This document shows positions 22,724 through 33,294 of a stretch of 33,339 bases of DNA, piece after piece. Each line of letters opens with the position of its first letter. Position 1 is the first letter of the stretch. The notes under the pieces were generated by a model. It made no database searches, was not told the origin of the DNA, and worked only from the letters and a program-made list of their open reading frames with translations. The DNA is from Longimicrobium sp. GTDB taxonomy: Bacteria; Gemmatimonadota; Gemmatimonadetes; Longimicrobiales; Longimicrobiaceae. The stretch spans positions 1 to 33,339 of the forward strand of contig DASVTZ010000044.1 of the NCBI GenBank assembly GCA_036387335.1, read 5' to 3'. A program made the position numbers and the translations under genes.

Positions 22724-24961
22724 CTACGCCTCCGCCGCCTCACCCTCGCCCGCCAGCTCCATCTGCTCGCGGCGCTCCACCTTGATGACGCCTTTGACCT
22801 TGCGCACCGCGTTGATGACGCGGGTGAGGTGCGTGAGGTTCTCGACTTCCACCACGAACTGGCCGTGCATCCCGTGCTCGTCGGCGGTGATGTCGGCGCT
22901 CTTGATGTTGGTGTTGGTGGACGAGATGGTGCTCGCGATGTCCGCGAAGAGGCCGCGCCGGTCCGTGCCCTCCATCACCAGGCGCACGAAGAAGCGGTCG
23001 CCTGCGACGGTCTCCCACTCGATCTCCGTGCGGCGCTCCGGGTGGTCGCGGAGCTGCAGGATGTTGGGGCAGTCGATGCGGTGCACCGAGATGCCGCGGC
23101 CGCGCGTGACGTAGCCCGTCACCTTGTCGCCCGGCACCGGCTGGCAGCACTGGGAGTAGCGCACCATCAGGTTGTCGATCCCCTGGATCTTGACCCCCTG
23201 CCCCCGCTCCGGCTCCGCGCCGCGCACGCGCGACACCAGCCGCTCGAAGGCGGAGGGCGGACGCACGGGCGCGGCCTCCACCGTCTCCGGCCACAGCTCG
23301 CGGATGACGGCGCTGGGGCCCAGATCGCCGCGGCCCAGGGCGGCGAAGAGGTGGTCCGAGTCGGCGAACTCCAGCTTCTTCGCCACCTCGGCGAAGCGGT
23401 CGTCGCCCACCTTCTCGCGGCGCGACTTGCGGATCTCGCGCTCGATGAACTCGCGGCCCAGCCGCACCGACGAGCCGAACTCCTCTTCCTTGATCCACTG
23501 CCGGATCTTGTTGCGCGCGCGCGCCGTCTTCACGAACGCCAGCCAGTCGCGCGAGGGGCGCTGCTTCTGGTCGGTGAGCACCTCCACGGTGTCGCCGTTC
23601 TTCAGCTCGCGCGAGAGCGGAACGATCTTGCCGTTGATCCTGGCGCCGTTGCAGCGCAGCCCCACCTGCGTGTGCACCGCGAAGGCGAAGTCGATGGGCG
23701 TGGCCCCCTTGGGGAGCTGCTTCACGTCGCCCATCGGCGTGAAGACGAAGATCTCGTCCTGGAAGAGGTCGATGCGGAGGAACTCCATGAACTCCTCCGG
23801 CTCGCGCGTCTCCTGCTGCCACTCCAGCACCTGCCGGAACCAGGAGAGCGTGGAGTCCACGTCGTCGCCGCCGCGCGGGCCTTCCTTGTACTTCCAGTGC
23901 GCCGCGATCCCGTACTCCGCCGTGCGGTGCATCTCGCGCGTGCGGATCTGGATCTCGTACAGCCGCCCACCCGGCCCGAAGATGGTGGTGTGGAGCGAGC
24001 GGTACATGTTGGACTTGGGCGTGGCGATGTAGTCGTGGAACCGCTCCGTGAGCGGCGTCCAGCGGTTGTGGATCACCCCCAGCGCGTGGTAGCAGTCCGT
24101 GACCGTGTCCACGATGACGCGCACCGCCATCAGGTCGTAGATCTCCTCGTAGCTCTTCTCGCGCAGCGCCATCTTGCGCCGGATCGACCAGAGGTGCTTG
24201 GGCCGCCCGGTGACCTCGCACTCGATCCCCGCGGCGCGCAGGTCGCCCTCCAGCGGCTCCCGCATCTGCTCGATCAGCTCTTCGCGCTCGCGCCGCTTCT
24301 CGGCCACCTTGGCGGCGAGCTCCTTGTACGGCTCGGGCTCCAGGAACTTGAAGCAGAGGTCTTCCAGCTCCCACTTGATGTGCGCCACCCCCAGCCGGTG
24401 CGCGAGCGGCGCGTAGATCTCGCGCGTCTCCTGCGCGATGCGGCGGCGCTTCTCCTCTCGCAGGTGCTCCAGCGTGCGCATGTTGTGGAGGCGGTCGGCC
24501 AGCTTCACCAGGATGACGCGGGCGTCCTGCGCCATGCTCAGCAGCAGCTTGCGGAAGTTCTCCACCTGCTGCTCCGTGCTGGTGCGGAACTGCACCTTGC
24601 TGATCTTGGTGAGCCCGTCCACCACCGTAGCCACCTCGGCCCCGAAGGCGTCGTGCACGTCCTGCAGCGTGGCGGATGTGTCTTCCACCACGTCGTGGAT
24701 CAGCCCGCTGGCGATGGTCACCGAGTCCAGGTGCAGGTCGGCCAGGATGCGGGCCACTTCCACGCAGTGGACGATGTAGTCCTCGCCCGAATGGCGCTTC
24801 TGCCCGGCGTGCGCCACGCCCGAGAACTCGTAGGCGCGCGTGATCCGGTCCAGGTCCAGCCGGTCCAGCGTCGGCTCCAGCGACGCGAACAGCTCAGGCG
24901 GCAGGATGGCGCGGGCGTGCTCGACCGCGTCCTCGCGGGCGGGGAGGAGGGAGGCGGCCAT
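22724..24961 (-). CDS. rel: Bifunctional (p)ppGpp synthetase/hydrolase (Rel/SpoT)
   Basis: The product is 745 residues. The HD hydrolase domain (about 45-200) has His51, His65, HDVVEDT (89-95) and the KLADRLHNMRTL helix, all intact, so degradation is expected to be active. The synthetase domain follows (GRPKHLWSIRRKM, YDLMAVRVIV, SNMYRSLHTTIFGP). A TGS domain starts at about 400 (DEIFVFTPMGDVKQLP), then the helical and zinc-like regions (SQCCQPVPGDKVTGYVTRGRGISVH), and a C-terminal ACT domain (EGTDRRGLFADIASTISSTNTNI). It sets the alarmone level during starvation. ATG 24961 is used. A perfect 22-base palindrome lies 41 bases upstream in its leader. Confidence 0.96.
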   Translation of the reverse strand: MAASLLPAREDAVEHARAILPPELFASLEPTLDRLDLDRITRAYEFSGVAHAGQKRHSGEDYIVHCVEVARILADLHLDSVTIASGLIHDVVEDTSATLQDVHDAFGAEVATVVDGLTKISKVQFRTSTEQQVENFRKLLLSMAQDARVILVKLADRLHNMRTLEHLREEKRRRIAQETREIYAPLAHRLGVAHIKWELEDLCFKFLEPEPYKELAAKVAEKRREREELIEQMREPLEGDLRAAGIECEVTGRPKHLWSIRRKMALREKSYEEIYDLMAVRVIVDTVTDCYHALGVIHNRWTPLTERFHDYIATPKSNMYRSLHTTIFGPGGRLYEIQIRTREMHRTAEYGIAAHWKYKEGPRGGDDVDSTLSWFRQVLEWQQETREPEEFMEFLRIDLFQDEIFVFTPMGDVKQLPKGATPIDFAFAVHTQVGLRCNGARINGKIVPLSRELKNGDTVEVLTDQKQRPSRDWLAFVKTARARNKIRQWIKEEEFGSSVRLGREFIEREIRKSRREKVGDDRFAEVAKKLEFADSDHLFAALGRGDLGPSAVIRELWPETVEAAPVRPPSAFERLVSRVRGAEPERGQGVKIQGIDNLMVRYSQCCQPVPGDKVTGYVTRGRGISVHRIDCPNILQLRDHPERRTEIEWETVAGDRFFVRLVMEGTDRRGLFADIASTISSTNTNIKSADITADEHGMHGQFVVEVENLTHLTRVINAVRKVKGVIKVERREQMELAGEGEAAEA

Positions 24962-25001
24962 GGCGCTACCCTCGGGCGGCTTGCGGCCGCGCGCCGGCCC
25001 C

Positions 25002-25023
25002 CGCCGCGCGAATTCGCGCGGCG
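25002..25023. repeat. Perfect 22-base palindrome between radC and rel
   Basis: CGCCGCGCG, loop AATT, CGCGCGGCG is its own reverse complement. As RNA it gives a 9-base-pair stem with a four-base loop. It lies 48 bases past the radC stop and 41 before the rel start, so it may end radC transcripts or shape the rel leader. Confidence 0.6.
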
Positions 25024-25070
25024 AAGGATGCGGTTGGCCTGCGGGGGACGAGAGTAGTCATGCAATCAAT

Positions 25071-25820
25071 CTACACCATGGGGGAAGCCCTCGCGCCCTC
25101 CAGGATCCCGCTCTCCACGAACGAGACGTAGCGCCCCTCGCCCACGACCACGTGGTCGAGCACGGGGATCCCCAGCAGCTCCCCCGCTTCGGCGAGCTGG
25201 ACGGTGACCGCGCGATCCTCTGCGGAGGGGGTGGGCTCGCCGCTGGGATGGTTGTGCACCAGGATGATCGACGCCGCAGATTCCGCCAGCGCGGGGCGAA
25301 AGACCTCGCGCGGGTGCACCAGCGAGGCGTCCAGTGTGCCGCGCGTCACCACCACGTCGCGGAGCACCTGGTTCTGGGTGTTGAGGAGGAGGACGTGGAA
25401 CTCCTCCTGCGGCAGGTCGCGCATCACCAGCCGCATCCGCTCGTACACGTCGCGCGGGGACGCGATCCGGTCGCGCTCGCCCCGTACCTCCTCGGTGGCG
25501 CGGCGGCCCAGCTCCATGGCGGCCAGGATCTTGGCCGCCTTTGCCGGCCCGATCCCGTACACCTCGCAGATGGCGCTGGGCGGCGCCGTGAGGATGCGCC
25601 GCAGCGACTCGTGGCCGCTCCCGCCCTGCGCGGTCCAGCGGAGCAAGTCGCCGGCCAAGTCCAGCGCGGTCTTGGCGACCCTTCCCTCCTGCGCGGGCCT
25701 TCCGGTCTCGATCAGCAGCGCCAGCAGCTCCCTGGACGCGAGCGCCCGCGGCCCCAGCATGCGCAGGCGCTCGCGCGGCTGGTCGGCGGTGGGCCATTCT
25801 TTGATGGTGTAGGTGGTCAC
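25071..25820 (-). CDS. radC: RadC family JAB-domain protein
   Basis: A product of about 249 residues. The start is placed at GTG 25820 (VTTYTIKEWPTADQPRERL), which matches the usual IKxWPxxxxPRERL opening of RadC; a GTG at 25877 would add 19 unconserved residues. The N-terminal helix-hairpin-helix (IYGIGPAKAAKILA-like segment, here VYGIGPAKAAKIL) precedes the JAB/MPN metal domain with Glu in EEFHVLLLNTQNQV, the HNHPSGEPTPSAED motif (His-x-His...Asp) and a HVVVGEGRYVSF strand. RadC proteins are conserved but their true function is unsettled; a role in repair has been questioned. No clear ribosome site precedes either start. Confidence 0.92.
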   Translation of the reverse strand: MTTYTIKEWPTADQPRERLRMLGPRALASRELLALLIETGRPAQEGRVAKTALDLAGDLLRWTAQGGSGHESLRRILTAPPSAICEVYGIGPAKAAKILAAMELGRRATEEVRGERDRIASPRDVYERMRLVMRDLPQEEFHVLLLNTQNQVLRDVVVTRGTLDASLVHPREVFRPALAESAASIILVHNHPSGEPTPSAEDRAVTVQLAEAGELLGIPVLDHVVVGEGRYVSFVESGILEGARASPMV

Positions 25821-25936
25821 GGCAGGGGAATGGGTGCGGGGGCGGGGTTCGGCGTCCGGGATGGCACGGGCAGCCACATGGGGCGGCCCCTACAGGTTCG
25901 GTGCGCTGTGACGAGCGGCGGAGCGGCGGCGGGCAC

Positions 25937-25956
25937 GGGCGCGATAAATCGCGCCC
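25937..25956. repeat. Short perfect inverted repeat (dispersed-type)
   Basis: GGGCGCGAT and ATCGCGCCC (25937-25945 and 25948-25956) are perfect complements separated by AA. It is followed by CCTAC, a layout typical of short dispersed intergenic palindromes. It lies in the radC-secA gap, which holds no gene. Confidence 0.6.
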
Positions 25957-25990
25957 CTACGGAATTTGTGCGCCGCGCGCGGGCTTCGCC

Positions 25991-26040
25991 CCCTCTCTCG
26001 ATAACAGAGGGCGCAGCCCTCTCCTGTTATCGGGAGAGGG
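25991..26040. repeat. Long nested palindrome (REP-like) in the radC-secA gap
   Basis: Outer arms (25991-26006 and 26025-26040) pair with one mismatch across 16 bases; inner arms GAGGGC and GCCCTC pair around GCA, with a three-base bulge between. The 25821-26267 gap carries no gene: it holds this element, the palindrome at 25937, the secA terminator-like hairpin and a G-rich tandem repeat. The structure resembles a dispersed repeat rather than a gene regulatory site. Confidence 0.6.
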
Positions 26041-26172
26041 GGCAGCGAGGAACGAGCGGGGGTGAGGGCCCCTCCCACCCCCAACATCACACCACACCCG
26101 CCGCCGCAGAAGCCCCTACGCGAAACCGGTCCGCGCGGCGCCCCCAAACGCGCGCCAGCGCACCCAAACGCA

Positions 26173-26208
26173 AGCGGGGGCGGAGCCGATTCCGGCCCCG
26201 CCCCCGCT
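26173..26208 (-). terminator. Hairpin terminator-like structure after secA
   Basis: Sixteen-base arms around a four-base loop (26173-26188, 26193-26208). One A-C mismatch on the plus strand becomes a G-U pair in the minus-strand RNA, so the secA transcript would form a fully paired stem. A short TGCGTTTGG follows, not a real U-run. Confidence 0.55.
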
Positions 26209-26219
26209 CGCTGTCACCT

Positions 26220-26262
26220 ATTCCCCATTCCCCATTCCCCATTCCCCATTCCCCTATTCCCC
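26220..26262 (-). repeat. Tandem 7-base repeat with quadruplex potential, just after secA
   Basis: ATTCCCC occurs five times in a row (26220-26254), then once more after a T (26256-26262). On the minus strand this is six GGGG tracts separated by 3-4 base loops, lying five bases past the secA stop codon. It is a simple repeat, not a CRISPR array. Confidence 0.8.
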
Positions 26263-26267
26263 GCCGT

Positions 26268-29468
<3,201 letters not shown>

Positions 29469-29484
29469 GGACGTACCCTTCGCC

Positions 29485-30069
29485 TTACAAACGGGGAAGC
29501 TCCCGGTACAACCCGCGGCGCTCGACCAGCGCGCGGACCGCATCGGGAACCAGATATCGAATCGTTTCTCCGGCCGCGGCGCGCCGGCGCACTTCGGTCG
29601 CGGACACGTCCACCCGCGTTACCGCCACGCTGGTGGCGGGGATGGGCGCGTCCGGCGGCACTCCCGCGCCGTCCCTGGAGAGGACGGCGACGCGGGCCAG
29701 CCGCAGGATCTCGCCCGGCTCCCTCCACCCGGGGATCTCGCGCAGGTTGTCCGCGCCGATCAGCAGCACCAGCTCGTCGCCGGGGTGGCGCGCCGCGAGC
29801 TCGCGCAGCGTGTCCACCGTGTACGACGGCCCTTCGCGGCGCAGCTCCACGTCGTCGGCCTCGAAGCGCGGGTCGCCCTCCACGGCGGCCCTCACCATCT
29901 CCAGCCGCGCGGTGGCGGAGGCCTGCACGGTGCCCAGCTTGTGCGGCGGCACGGCCGAGGGGATCCAGAGGACGCACTCCAGCCCCAGCGCCTCGCACGC
30001 ATCGGAGGCGACCACCAGGTGCCCCAGGTGCGGCGGGTCGAAGGTCCCGCCGAATACCCCGATGCGCAT
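29485..30069 (-). CDS. nadD: Nicotinate-nucleotide adenylyltransferase
   Basis: The product is 194 residues from ATG 30069 (MRIGVFGGTFDPPHLGHL). GGTFDPPHLGH is the nucleotidyltransferase (T/H)xGH motif region; ISATEVRRR-type VDVSATEVRRRAAAG is the second ATP site and the IRYLVPDAV end is standard. It adenylates nicotinate mononucleotide in NAD synthesis. It lies between bamD (17 bases upstream) and secA (16 bases downstream), so the three share a transcript. Length and motifs are complete. Confidence 0.96.
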   Translation of the reverse strand: MRIGVFGGTFDPPHLGHLVVASDACEALGLECVLWIPSAVPPHKLGTVQASATARLEMVRAAVEGDPRFEADDVELRREGPSYTVDTLRELAARHPGDELVLLIGADNLREIPGWREPGEILRLARVAVLSRDGAGVPPDAPIPATSVAVTRVDVSATEVRRRAAAGETIRYLVPDAVRALVERRGLYRELPRL

Positions 30070-30086
30070 TCCGCCTGCGGGCGCCC

Positions 30087-30827
30087 CTACGCCGGCGGAA
30101 GGGTGCGCGCTTCGGGGCTCTGCGGGTAGCTCTGCCGCAGCTTTGCGCGGGTCTCCTGCGCCTCTTCCTTGTACCCCACCCGGTCGTACGCCAGCGCCAT
30201 CTGCAGCAGCGCCTGCGGTGCCGTGGGGGTGTCCGGGTACTCCGTGGCCGCGCGCTGGAAGTAGATGACCGACGCGTCGAAGGCGCCGCGGCGGAAGTAC
30301 CACATCCCGGCCTCGTACGACTTGCGGGCCAGCTTGTCGCGCAGCTCCGCCACCCAGAGGCGCGCCCGGTCCGACCGGGCGGTCTGCCCGTAGTACTCCA
30401 CGTACGAGCCGCAGTACAGCAGCGCCGTCTCGGTGTTCTCCTGGTCCAGCGCCGTCTTGGGCGACAGGGTGCGGTACGCCTCGCACACGCCGAAGCGGGC
30501 GTCTTCCTGGCGCGGCGTGGCGGGAAACTCCGTCACGATGCGCAGAAAGGTGGTGGCCGCCATCAGCTGCTCGTGCGTCTCCATGCGCGAGCGCCCCAGG
30601 GCGTACAGCCCTTCGGGGAGGCGCGGGTCGCCGGCCGAGGCGTCCACCCACGTCTGCAGCAGCTCCGCGGCGCGGCCGAAGCGGCGTGCCTCGTACGCGG
30701 CCATCCCGCGCTGGTACGCGGTCTCGGGGGTGAGCGGGGGCGGGGCGCGGAACACCGAGCATCCCGCGGTGGAAAGCGCCAGGACCAGGGCCAGCGGCGC
30801 GCAGCGTGTAAGTAGCTTGGGTCTCAT
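30087..30827 (-). CDS. bamD: Outer-membrane assembly lipoprotein BamD-like
   Basis: The product is 246 residues from ATG 30827. Residues 1-22 are a lipoprotein signal ending STAGC. The mature part is five TPR-like repeats: TAYQRGMAAYEARRFGRAAE, AATTFLRIVTEFPATPRQEDARFG, a YCGSYVEYYGQTARSDRARLW unit, SYEAGMWYFRRGAFDASVIYF and APQALLQMALAYDRVG. ADxxExxxG and YPDTPxAPQAL spacing match BamD, the TPR component of the beta-barrel assembly machine at the inner face of the outer membrane. The assignment as BamD rather than another YbgF/TPR lipoprotein is likely but not certain. Second gene of the TPR-bamD-nadD-secA set. Confidence 0.82.
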   Translation of the reverse strand: MRPKLLTRCAPLALVLALSTAGCSVFRAPPPLTPETAYQRGMAAYEARRFGRAAELLQTWVDASAGDPRLPEGLYALGRSRMETHEQLMAATTFLRIVTEFPATPRQEDARFGVCEAYRTLSPKTALDQENTETALLYCGSYVEYYGQTARSDRARLWVAELRDKLARKSYEAGMWYFRRGAFDASVIYFQRAATEYPDTPTAPQALLQMALAYDRVGYKEEAQETRAKLRQSYPQSPEARTLPPA

Positions 30828-30859
30828 GGGTGCCGGTACCCCGATGGGCGGGGCATTGT

Positions 30860-31615
30860 TCAACGGTCGTTGACGGAATCCTGCGTGCGCCCCGCGGCGC
30901 CCTCGCGCTGCCGTTCCAGCATCCCCAGGTACGACGACACCTGGGCGTTGCCGGGGTTCTGCTCCAGCGTCCGGCGCCACTCCGCCCCGGCTTCGTCCAC
31001 CCGGCCGGCGCGGTACAGCGCCAGCCCCAGGTTGGCCCGCGCGGCCGCGAAGGAGGGGCGGGCTTCCACCACGCCGCGCAGCTCGGCGATCGCTTCGTCG
31101 TGCCGGCCCACCTCAACGAGCAGGCGGCCCAGCTTGTTTCGGATGTCCAGGAACTGGGGGCGCAGCACCAGCGCCTTGCGGTACTCGGCCAGCGCCTCGT
31201 CCACCCCGCCCGCTTCGGCGTACAGGTCGCCGAGGTCCTGGTGCAGGTTGGCGAGCCGCGCCGCCGCCGCGCTGGGAAAGCGCCCGCCGGACTTCTCCTC
31301 GTCCGCGCCCGCCGCGTGGGCGAACGACTCGCGGGCTTCCTCGGTGCGCCCCAGGTCGTTGAGCGTGATGGCGCGGTTGAGGTGCGCCTCCACGTACCCG
31401 GGGTTCAGCTCCGTGGCCCGCCCGAACGCTTCCAGCGCCTCGTCCGTGCGCCCCACCAGCGACAGGCAGAGCCCCATGAGGTTCTGCACGTCCGGGAACT
31501 CGGGGTGCCGCTCCGCCACCGTCTGCAGGTCGGCCAGGGCGGCGAGGTACGCGTTGCGCGCGTATGCTTCTTTGGCGCGCGCCAGGAGCTGCTCCGTCGT
31601 GGCTTCGGGGGCCAT
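30860..31615 (-). CDS. TPR-repeat protein upstream of bamD
   Basis: The product is 251 residues from ATG 31615 (MAPEATTEQLLARAKEAY). It has no signal peptide or membrane segment, so it is cytoplasmic. It is almost entirely tetratricopeptide repeats: AYLAALADLQTVAERHPEFPD, VGRTDEALEAFGRATELNPGY, LGRTEEARESFAHAAG, AGGVDEALAEYRKALVLRPQF, VGRHDEAIAELRGVVEARPSF and AGRVDEAGAEWRRTLEQNPGN, about six units. Such proteins act as scaffolds. The role is unknown; gene order suggests a link to envelope assembly or secretion. Its promoter is probably the element at 31652-31681. The upstream stretch before ATG is not coding. Confidence 0.88.
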   Translation of the reverse strand: MAPEATTEQLLARAKEAYARNAYLAALADLQTVAERHPEFPDVQNLMGLCLSLVGRTDEALEAFGRATELNPGYVEAHLNRAITLNDLGRTEEARESFAHAAGADEEKSGGRFPSAAAARLANLHQDLGDLYAEAGGVDEALAEYRKALVLRPQFLDIRNKLGRLLVEVGRHDEAIAELRGVVEARPSFAAARANLGLALYRAGRVDEAGAEWRRTLEQNPGNAQVSSYLGMLERQREGAAGRTQDSVNDR

Positions 31616-31651
31616 CGATCCTCCGCTGGGGGATGGGCGCGAAACCGGGGG

Positions 31652-31681
31652 AAGATAGGCCCTCCCCCGGCCCGCGAGCAA
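31652..31681 (-). promoter_or_regulatory. Possible promoter of the TPR-bamD-nadD-secA operon
   Basis: On the minus strand TTGCTC (31676-31681) is followed after 18 bases by TATCTT (31652-31657), about 37 bases before ATG 31615. The -35 is weak; no better candidate exists before the dispersed repeat. Confidence 0.42.
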
Positions 31682-31716
31682 GGCGCCGGGCGCGTGGCGT
31701 GCATTCTTAACTGCTT

Positions 31717-31762
31717 GTCTCACGCGGAGGCGCGGAGACGCAGAGAAAAGCCTCACACAGAG
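31717..31762. repeat. Left arm of a dispersed long palindrome (interrupted by the IS)
   Basis: The first 25 bases (31717-31741) are the exact reverse complement of 33270-33294, and CTCACACAGAG (31752-31762) that of 33241-33251. Together they form the two sides of one long inverted repeat into which the IS is inserted. Such 'CACGCGGAGGCGCGGAG...CACAGAG' elements recur in intergenic regions of related genomes (my recollection, not verified here). Confidence 0.75.
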
Positions 31763-31766
31763 TTGG

Positions 31767-31778
31767 TATGAGAAGGCT
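31767..31778 (+). repeat. IS left subterminal inverted repeat
   Basis: TATGAGAAGGCT, the exact reverse complement of 33169-33180; four bases inside the inferred left end. Confidence 0.8.
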
Positions 31779-31867
31779 GCCCCCGGCCGGTCGCGGCGTA
31801 GCGTAGATTACGCTCGCCAGGGAAATGACCGTTTACGGGCAAGACGCCCCGAAGCCGGAGGACAGCC

Positions 31868-32926
31868 ATGCGCAGCGATACGGTGTGGTTCCCGAAGATT
31901 ACCATCGGGTTTGACCTTGGGGACCGGAAAAGTCATACCTGCGAGGTGGACGAGACATCGCGAGTGATCCGCACCGCGGTGGTGCAGACGACGCGAAGCG
32001 CGGTGGAGGCGTACTTCGGATGTCGGGAGCGGTGCCGCGTGGTGATGGAGGCGGGAACGCACTCGCCGTGGATCTCGCGCCAGATCGCGGAGCTGGGCCA
32101 TGAGGTGGTGGTCGCGAATCCGAGCGAGCTGTATGGAAGCAGGCGGCGCAAGAAACGCAACGACCGCACGGATTCGGAGTTCCTGGCGCGGCAGGGCAGA
32201 GCCGACGTGAAGCTGTTGCACGCTGTGCAGCACCGGAGCGCGAAAGCGCAGGCACACCTGGAGCTGATTCGAGCGCGGGACCAGTTGGTGCGGGTGCGCA
32301 CCAAGCTGATCAACCACGTGCGCGGCGCGGTCAAAGCGATCGGAGGACGGGTCACGATCTGCTCGGCGGAGGTGTTCGCCGGACGCGCCGCCCATCAGAT
32401 CCCCTGTGAGCTGCGGGTCGTGCTGGAGCCGATGCTGGCCGTCATCACGGACGTGACACAGCGGATCAAGGCGATGGACCGGCAGGTGGAGCAGATCGCT
32501 CTGGAATACCCGGCGGTCGCCCGCCTGCAGCAGCTGAAGGGAGTGGGGGCGCTGACCGCGCTGGCGTTCGTGCTCCTGATCGAGGACCCGAGGCGCTTCA
32601 AGCAGAGCCGGGACGTGGGGCCGTACTTCGGGCTGGTGCCGCGCCTGGACGACAGCAGCGACAGCACGCCTCAGCTCGGCATCACGAAAGCGGGCGACGA
32701 GCTGGGCCGCCGCCTCCTGGTCAGCGCAGCACAATACATCCTGGGACCGTTCGGTCCCGAGTGCGACCTGCGGCGCTTCGGGAGTGCGATCGCGGCGCGC
32801 GGCGGGAAGAACGCCAAGAAGCGAGCGGTCGTAGCGGTGGCACGCAAGCTCGCCGTGCTGCTGCACCGCCTCTGGGTCACGGAGGCGGCATACGATCCAG
32901 ACCGGCAGAGCAAGCGGGCCGCGTAG
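31868..32926 (+). CDS. IS110-family transposase (DEDD recombinase)
   Basis: The product is 352 residues from ATG 31868, with GGAGG just upstream. The N-terminal RuvC-like DEDD domain shows Asp16 in IGFDLGDRKSH, Glu61 in VVMEAGTHSPW and the acidic pair in RNDRTDSEFLAR (Asp98 and Asp101). A helical linker follows, then the C-terminal Transposase_20 domain (LQQLKGVGALTALAFVLLIEDPRRF) and GPYFGLVPR...GITKAGDELGRRLL with the catalytic serine region. The Tnp ends KRAA, full length for IS110 members. It excises a circular form and reinserts it at a target matched by a structured RNA. The frame is intact, so the element may be active. Confidence 0.95.
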   Translation: MRSDTVWFPKITIGFDLGDRKSHTCEVDETSRVIRTAVVQTTRSAVEAYFGCRERCRVVMEAGTHSPWISRQIAELGHEVVVANPSELYGSRRRKKRNDRTDSEFLARQGRADVKLLHAVQHRSAKAQAHLELIRARDQLVRVRTKLINHVRGAVKAIGGRVTICSAEVFAGRAAHQIPCELRVVLEPMLAVITDVTQRIKAMDRQVEQIALEYPAVARLQQLKGVGALTALAFVLLIEDPRRFKQSRDVGPYFGLVPRLDDSSDSTPQLGITKAGDELGRRLLVSAAQYILGPFGPECDLRRFGSAIAARGGKNAKKRAVVAVARKLAVLLHRLWVTEAAYDPDRQSKRAA

Positions 32927-33168
32927 CCCCACGCTGAACTTGTGAGAGGGCAGACTCGCCCCACATACCTCGCCGCCGAAGACTGCGATCTGTGTCTTGG
33001 TCCGAAGCTGAGGCCGCAACAGAGTTGGCAGCGTCGGGAGAGGTCATCGGATACCAGCATGCACCGGCGCCCAAGAGCGTGCAGTCCAGAGTGCGGATAG
33101 AAGAGCGGTCCGGGGCGAGTTGCCGGCCAGAGGCCGGCAGGGCCACCACGTTGGCCCTTGACAGACAA
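32927..33168 (+). ncRNA. Candidate bridge (guide) RNA of the IS1111-like element
   Basis: No gene is present in these ~240 bases between the transposase stop and the right inverted repeat. The end has two abutting stem-loops: TGCCGGCC/GGCCGGCA (33121-33128, 33132-33139) with loop AGA, and AGGGCCA/TGGCCCT (33139-33145, 33152-33158). IS1111-type members encode their bridge RNA at the right end. The exact ends and the target/donor loops are not assigned. Confidence 0.35.
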
Positions 33169-33180
33169 AGCCTTCTCATA
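33169..33180 (+). repeat. IS right subterminal inverted repeat
   Basis: AGCCTTCTCATA, the exact reverse complement of 31767-31778; five bases inside the inferred right end. Confidence 0.8.
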
Positions 33181-33185
33181 GAAGA

Positions 33186-33294
33186 ACACAGAGGGAACAG
33201 CAAGCCACAGAGACCTCTTCTTTCAGTTCTCTCTCTGTGTCTCTGTGTGAGCCCCGCCGTTCCACCTCCGCGTCTCCGCGCCTCCGCGTGAGAC
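33186..33294. repeat. Right arm of the dispersed long palindrome
   Basis: Continues the host repeat after the IS: it opens with the second ACACAGAG copy, holds CTCTGTGTGAG (33241-33251), and ends in the 25-base complement of 31717-31741 (33270-33294). No gene is seen from here to the end of the window. Confidence 0.72.

Larger units (their letters stand above)
31763..33185 (+). mobile_element. IS110-family element, IS1111-like (about 1.42 kb)
   Basis: Limits are inferred: an ACACAGAG copy flanks each end (31755-31762 and 33186-33193), and 12-base inverted repeats TATGAGAAGGCT (31767-31778) and AGCCTTCTCATA (33169-33180) sit 4 and 5 bases inside. Subterminal inverted repeats mark the IS1111 branch of IS110. 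It holds one transposase gene, a ~90-base left leader and a ~240-base structured right end. The copy appears intact. It lies inside a long host palindrome, consistent with the known taste of IS1111 elements for repeat or hairpin targets. Confidence 0.82.

Noticed and set aside
26220-26262. ATTCCCC repeats as a CRISPR array
   Set aside because: Units are 7 bases in direct tandem with no spacers.
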